DNA of 58,008 nucleotides from Rhodoferax sp. (lineage in GTDB: Bacteria > Pseudomonadota > Gammaproteobacteria > Burkholderiales > Burkholderiaceae_C), in assembly GCF_025356155.1 (NCBI RefSeq), contig NZ_JANXUQ010000203.1, positions 1 to 58,008 on the forward strand, given 5' to 3'. Positions 54,483-58,008 of the stretch are shown in pieces. Below the pieces are notes generated by a model. That model was given only the letters and a program-made list of their open reading frames with translations, had not been told where the DNA came from and searched no databases. How positions within the stretch are numbered: the first letter of the stretch is position 1; every line of letters starts with the position of its first letter. A program made the translations under genes and the position numbers.

Positions 54483-55295
54483 TCATGCCAGCCAGCGTTT
54501 GCGGCGCTTGTAGCTTTTGACGTCCTTGAAGCTCTTGCGCTCGCCACCACCCATGCCCAGGTAAAACTCCTTGACGTCTTCGTTGGTGCGCAGGTAGTCG
54601 GCGGCACCGTCCATGACCACGCGGCCCGATTCCATGATGTAGCCGTAGTCGGCGTACTTCAGCGCCATATTCGTGTTCTGCTCGGCCAACAGGAAAGTGA
54701 CCTTTTCTTTGGTGTTGAGGTCTTTGACGATCTCAAACACCTCTTCGACGATCTGCGGTGCCAGACCCATGGACGGCTCGTCCAGCAGCACCATGCTGGG
54801 GTTGGCCATGATGGCGCGGCCAATGGCGCACATCTGCTGCTCACCGCCCGAGGTGTAGGCCGCCTGGCTGGTGCGCCGGGTCTTCAGGCGCGGGAAGTAG
54901 GCATACACCTTTTCCAAATTCGCGGCCACCTCGGCCTTGCTCTTGCGGGTGTAGCCACCGGTCAGTAAATTCTCTTCAATCGTCAGGTGGGCAAAGCAGT
55001 GGCGGCCTTCCATGACCTGCACCACACCGCGCTGCACCAGGTCGGCCGGGCTCAGGTTCTCGATGCGCTCGCCGCGCAGCTCGATGCTCCCCTTGGTCAC
55101 CGCGCCACGCTCGCCCGCCAGCAGGTTGGACACGGCCCGCAATGTGGTCGTTTTGCCCGCACCATTGCCACCGAGGATGGCCACGATGCCGCCCTCGGGC
55201 ACCTGCAAGGACACGCCCTTGAGGACAAGAATGACGTGGTTGTAGATGACTTCGATGCCATTCACGTTCAGAACAATATTCTTTGCATCACTCAT
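54483..55295 (-). CDS. livF: Branched-chain/aromatic acid-type ABC transporter ATPase LivF
   Basis: A 270-residue ABC ATPase. Walker A (LGGNGAGKTTTLRAVS), signature YTSGGEQQMCAIGRA, Walker B MVLLDEPSMGLAP. The length and the C-terminal tail (SYKRRKRWLA) fit LivF. It belongs to the LivK/LivM set in the same strand. No LivG or LivH is present within the window; they probably lie to the right (upstream). Confidence 0.93.
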   Translation of the reverse strand: MSDAKNIVLNVNGIEVIYNHVILVLKGVSLQVPEGGIVAILGGNGAGKTTTLRAVSNLLAGERGAVTKGSIELRGERIENLSPADLVQRGVVQVMEGRHCFAHLTIEENLLTGGYTRKSKAEVAANLEKVYAYFPRLKTRRTSQAAYTSGGEQQMCAIGRAIMANPSMVLLDEPSMGLAPQIVEEVFEIVKDLNTKEKVTFLLAEQNTNMALKYADYGYIMESGRVVMDGAADYLRTNEDVKEFYLGMGGGERKSFKDVKSYKRRKRWLA

Positions 55296-55348
55296 GGTGG
55301 TTTTCCGTTCAGACCAAATGAAAGACCCGTTAGGCGAGCCTTTGATTT

Positions 55349-55378
55349 GGTGGCCCCGCTCTTTTCCTGGGGGCCACC
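55349..55378 (-). promoter_or_regulatory. Hairpin just after the LivK-like gene
   Basis: Arms ggtggcccc (55349-55357) and ggggccacc (55370-55378) form a 9-bp stem, 8 bp past the receptor stop and 54 bp before livF. No U-tract follows. It may lower expression of livF relative to the receptor through mRNA stability or partial termination. Confidence 0.55.
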
Positions 55379-55385
55379 GTTGTCA

Positions 55386-56723
55386 TCAGCTCTGGCAATC
55401 CGCAGGCGTGCGGGGAGTCAGCTTCTTGTCGGCCGCGTACTTGGCTGCGGTTGTCTTGACCAGGGGCTTGATGATCTGCTCATCACCCTGCAGCCAGTCG
55501 GACGTGAACTTCCAAGCCTTGCCATCCCAGGTGTGGATACGGGCCCAGGATGCACCCATGTGGTCCACACACGAGGTGCTGATGGGGCGCATCACGCCGG
55601 CAAAGCCCAGCGCATCCAGTTTGGCCTGGGTCAGGTTCAGGTTTTCCAGGCCCCAGCGCACTTGCTCGCCGGTCATGGTCTTGCCCTTGCCATAGCGCTC
55701 TTGCGCCGCACGGATGCCTTCCACGCCCAGCATCGCGCTCATGGCGCCGCGCATGTACAACACCTGGCCCAGCTCTTCCTTGGGACCGGTACCCTGGCCC
55801 TTGTCATGCACCATGGTGGTCACGTCCTTGACCAGCTTGGATTGCGGCTCGGCACCGTGCTGCATGGTCACGGCGTTGTAGCCCTTGGCGCCGTCGGCAA
55901 CGTCTTTCACGTCAGGCTCCGCACCGGCCCACCACACGCCATACATCTTCTCGCGGGGGTAGCCAGTGGCCTGGGCTTCTTTGATGGCGGTGGAGTTCAT
56001 GACGCCCCAGCCCCACAGCACCACATAGTCGGGCTTGTTCTGGCGTACTTGCAGCCAGGTGGCTTTTTGCTCCACGCCGGGTGCGGTCACGGGCAGCAGT
56101 TGCAGGCTGAAGCCGTGCATGGCAGCGCGCTCTTGCAGCAGCGGGATAGGCTCTTTGCCAAACGGGCTGTCGTGGTAGACGAGCGCCAGCTTCTTGCCCT
56201 TGAGCTTGTCAAAGCCGCCCTCTTTCTTGGCAATAGCCTGCATGATGGCGTCTGCTGCCACCCAGTAAGTGCCGGCGATGGGGAAGTTCCATTTGAAGAC
56301 CGTTCCGTCTGCACTTTCGCTGCGGCCATAACCCACGGTCACCACCGAGATCTTGTCGACTGGGGCTTTCTCCGTAATGGCGAAAGTGGCGCCGGTGGAC
56401 AGGGGTTGCACCAAGGTCGCGCCGCCGTTCTTGCCCTTCAGGCGTTCATAGCACTCCACGCTGCGGGCCGTGTCGTAGCCGGTTTCGCATTCTTCAAACG
56501 TCAGCTTGACGCCATTGACGCCGCCGCGGGCGTTGACCAGCTTGAGGTAGTCCACATAACCATTGGCCCATGGCACACCTTTGGGCGCGTAGGGGCCGGT
56601 GCGGTAGGACAGCACGGGAATGAATTGCTCTTTGGCCTGGGCGAAGGCCTGGGTGCCCGCCATGAGGGTGGCGCCAGCCACTGCCACCATGGTTGCCGCG
56701 AGTGCGAGTTTACGAAGCTTCAT
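55386..56723 (-). CDS. LivK-like periplasmic substrate-binding protein
   Basis: A 445-residue receptor of the branched-chain/aromatic acid ABC type, long for LivK (usually ~370). Signal peptide LALAATMVAVAGATLMAG...AFA, cleavage before QAKEQF. PVLSYRTGPYAPKGVPWANG and QPLSTGATFAITEKAPVDK are visible. Long receptors like this serve aromatic acids rather than leucine. It lies beside a PaaK-like ligase, which supports an aromatic or short acid ligand; inference. Confidence 0.9.
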   Translation of the reverse strand: MKLRKLALAATMVAVAGATLMAGTQAFAQAKEQFIPVLSYRTGPYAPKGVPWANGYVDYLKLVNARGGVNGVKLTFEECETGYDTARSVECYERLKGKNGGATLVQPLSTGATFAITEKAPVDKISVVTVGYGRSESADGTVFKWNFPIAGTYWVAADAIMQAIAKKEGGFDKLKGKKLALVYHDSPFGKEPIPLLQERAAMHGFSLQLLPVTAPGVEQKATWLQVRQNKPDYVVLWGWGVMNSTAIKEAQATGYPREKMYGVWWAGAEPDVKDVADGAKGYNAVTMQHGAEPQSKLVKDVTTMVHDKGQGTGPKEELGQVLYMRGAMSAMLGVEGIRAAQERYGKGKTMTGEQVRWGLENLNLTQAKLDALGFAGVMRPISTSCVDHMGASWARIHTWDGKAWKFTSDWLQGDEQIIKPLVKTTAAKYAADKKLTPRTPADCQS

Positions 56724-56797
56724 TTGTCTCTCTCCTGGTAATAATTAATGGTTGTTGAAGAAGCACGAGGGAACACGGTACGGATAAACCAAAGTCA

Positions 56798-57874
56798 TCA
56801 ATGCGGGAAGGGCCACAGACGCAGTTTCTGTTTGCCTATGGACCACAGCTTGGCCAGCCCATGGGGCTCCACGATCAGGAACCAGACAATGAGCCCGCCA
56901 AAGATCATCAGCTCGGCGTGCGACACCCCGGCCGTGGAAATCTGCACGCCAACCAGCGCCGCCAAAGCGGGCAGGAATTGGCTCAGAAAAATCGGCAACA
57001 GCACGATGAAACCCGCGCCAAAGAAGCTGCCCATGATGGAGCCCATGCCGCCAATAATGACCATGAACAGCAGCTTGAACGACTGGTCCACCGAGAACGC
57101 GGCCGGCTCCCAAGCGCCCAGGTAGATGAAGGCCCACAGCCCGCCGGCCATGCCGACGATGAAGGAGCTGACGGCGAAGGCGGTCAACTTGGCATACATC
57201 GGCCGTATGCCGATGACGGCCGCCGCCACGTCCATATCGCGGATCGCCATCCACTCACGGCCCACCGCGCCGCGCACAAGATTCTTGGCCAAGAGCGCGA
57301 TCACTGCCAGCAACGTCAGGCAGAACAGGTATTTGGATACCGGGCTGGCCAGCGATAAGCCAAACACCTGCAGGTTGTTGACCGACACCGAGCCCGATGG
57401 CGAGTAGTTGGTGAACCACTGGATGCGCAAAAACATCCAGTCCGCAAAGAACTGCGCCGCCAGCGTGGCCACGGCCAGGTACAGGCCCTTGACCCGCAGG
57501 CTGGGCAGGCCAAACAGGATGCCGAAGAGCATGGCGCAGACACCGCCCAGCACCAGGGCCAGCACCAGCGGCATGCCGTCGATGCGAACAAAGAAGTTGT
57601 AGGCTGCGTAGGCGCCGACCGCCATGAAGGCACCCGAGCCCAGGGATATCTGGCCGCAGTAACCCACCAGAATATTTACGCCGATGGCCGCCAGCGAGAA
57701 GATCAGGAAGGGGATCAGGATGTTGGTGAACCAGTAGTCGCTGGCCACCGCAGGCAGTGCTACAAAAGCGACTGCCAGCAGCGCATACAAAGCGATGCGG
57801 TCTTGCGCGATCGGGAAGATCTGCTGGTCTGCCCGATAGTTGGTTTTGAATTGGCCGTTTTCTCTGTAGAACAT
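56798..57874 (-). CDS. livM: Branched-chain-type ABC transporter permease LivM
   Basis: A 358-residue permease with about nine hydrophobic segments. NILVGYCGQISLGSGAFMAVG is the family signature, and AAVIGIRPMYAKLTAFAVSS, then IIGGMGSIMGSFFGAGFIVLL the EAA-like region. ATG 57874 follows an aga-rich site. It pairs with a LivH that is not in the window. Confidence 0.93.
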   Translation of the reverse strand: MFYRENGQFKTNYRADQQIFPIAQDRIALYALLAVAFVALPAVASDYWFTNILIPFLIFSLAAIGVNILVGYCGQISLGSGAFMAVGAYAAYNFFVRIDGMPLVLALVLGGVCAMLFGILFGLPSLRVKGLYLAVATLAAQFFADWMFLRIQWFTNYSPSGSVSVNNLQVFGLSLASPVSKYLFCLTLLAVIALLAKNLVRGAVGREWMAIRDMDVAAAVIGIRPMYAKLTAFAVSSFIVGMAGGLWAFIYLGAWEPAAFSVDQSFKLLFMVIIGGMGSIMGSFFGAGFIVLLPIFLSQFLPALAALVGVQISTAGVSHAELMIFGGLIVWFLIVEPHGLAKLWSIGKQKLRLWPFPH

Positions 57875-57897
57875 TTTCTTTTCGCAATCTATAAGCT

Positions 57898-57993
57898 ATG
57901 AGCCAGGGCGGCAATGCGCTTTGCTCCGTGTCCCCCGTCCGCTTTGCGGGCTCCTCCTTTACCTGCGCAAAACGCATTGCCACCCTGGCTCAT
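57898..57993. repeat. Long inverted repeat upstream of livM
   Basis: Arms 57898-57924 (begins atgagccaggg, ends gcgctttgc) and 57967-57993 (ends accctggctcat) match over 27 nt with two differences. The 42-base loop holds a G/C-rich segment. It lies between the livM start and the edge of the window and is a strong RNA hairpin. It has the form of a REP-like element; its copy number in the genome cannot be seen here. Confidence 0.75.
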
Positions 57994-58008
57994 CGGGCAG
58001 GCTGTAGT

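Noticed and set aside
54987-56741. A 584-residue rightward open frame opposite the LivK-like gene and livF
   Set aside because: It is antisense to two well-supported genes and has only low-complexity, His/Gly/Ala-rich composition, typical of a shadow in GC-rich DNA.

Overview
The window looks like a chromosomal segment of a Burkholderiales bacterium, most likely Comamonadaceae close to Rhodoferax, Polaromonas or Acidovorax. This rests on protein family content: Bug-type solute receptor, DUF1840, polyhydroxyalkanoate (PHA) granule proteins, a MvaT/Bp-type H-NS, and a secretion operon in gspE-to-gspD order. No rRNA, tRNA or CRISPR array was seen.

Layout. 1-9330: housekeeping block with an FHA-domain nucleotide cyclase, a DUF3617 protein, the PLP homeostasis protein YggS, the type IV pilus retraction ATPases PilT and PilU, a beta-hydroxyacid dehydrogenase, and the dolP-diaA-yraN / rsmI group. 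9339-19499: a leftward surface-polysaccharide operon (acetyltransferase-like protein, Wzx-like flippase, methyltransferase, three family-2 glycosyltransferases, epimerase, initiating sugar-phosphate transferase, an H-NS-like gene, and a membrane UDP-sugar 4,6-dehydratase). 19734-23848: three leftward genes for a helix-repeat protein, an Asp-box lipoprotein and a secreted protein. 24127-34584: a compact leftward type II secretion operon, gspE-F-G-H-I-J-K-L-M-C-D.

34776-42369 is a scarred accessory region. It holds a PIG-L deacetylase pseudogene broken by a complete IS3-family element (1290 bp, ends and target duplication visible) and truncated by an IS91-family remnant. Next come an AT-rich pair: a 1131-residue glycosyltransferase/coiled-coil/HAD fusion with a 228-bp tandem duplication, and a StrF-like glycosyltransferase. 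A second IS3 remnant follows. 42370-47437 is a second polysaccharide block: GT2, PIG-L deacetylase, GT4, and the Wzt/Wzm ABC exporter with a C-terminal domain on Wzt.

47553-52040 is a PHA/lipid group: phasin, patatin-like hydrolase, TetR regulator, TPR-like protein, acyl-CoA-binding protein, PHA granule-region protein and DUF1840. 52045-57874 is a transport and acid-activation block: Bug receptor, PaaK-like CoA ligase, LivF, LivK-like receptor, LivM.

Three observations stand out. First, five copies of a ~57-bp dispersed repeat share exact internal spacing; two are read in the same frame inside unrelated enzymes (YggS and the dehydrogenase) and a third supplies the gspC stop codon. Second, the GT/coiled-coil/HAD fusion with its recently duplicated coil lies a few kb from a Wzm/Wzt exporter, which suggests a possible chain-length ruler. 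Third, the history of the broken deacetylase gene can be read step by step, including the pre-insertion reading frame. All functions are inferred from sequence alone.
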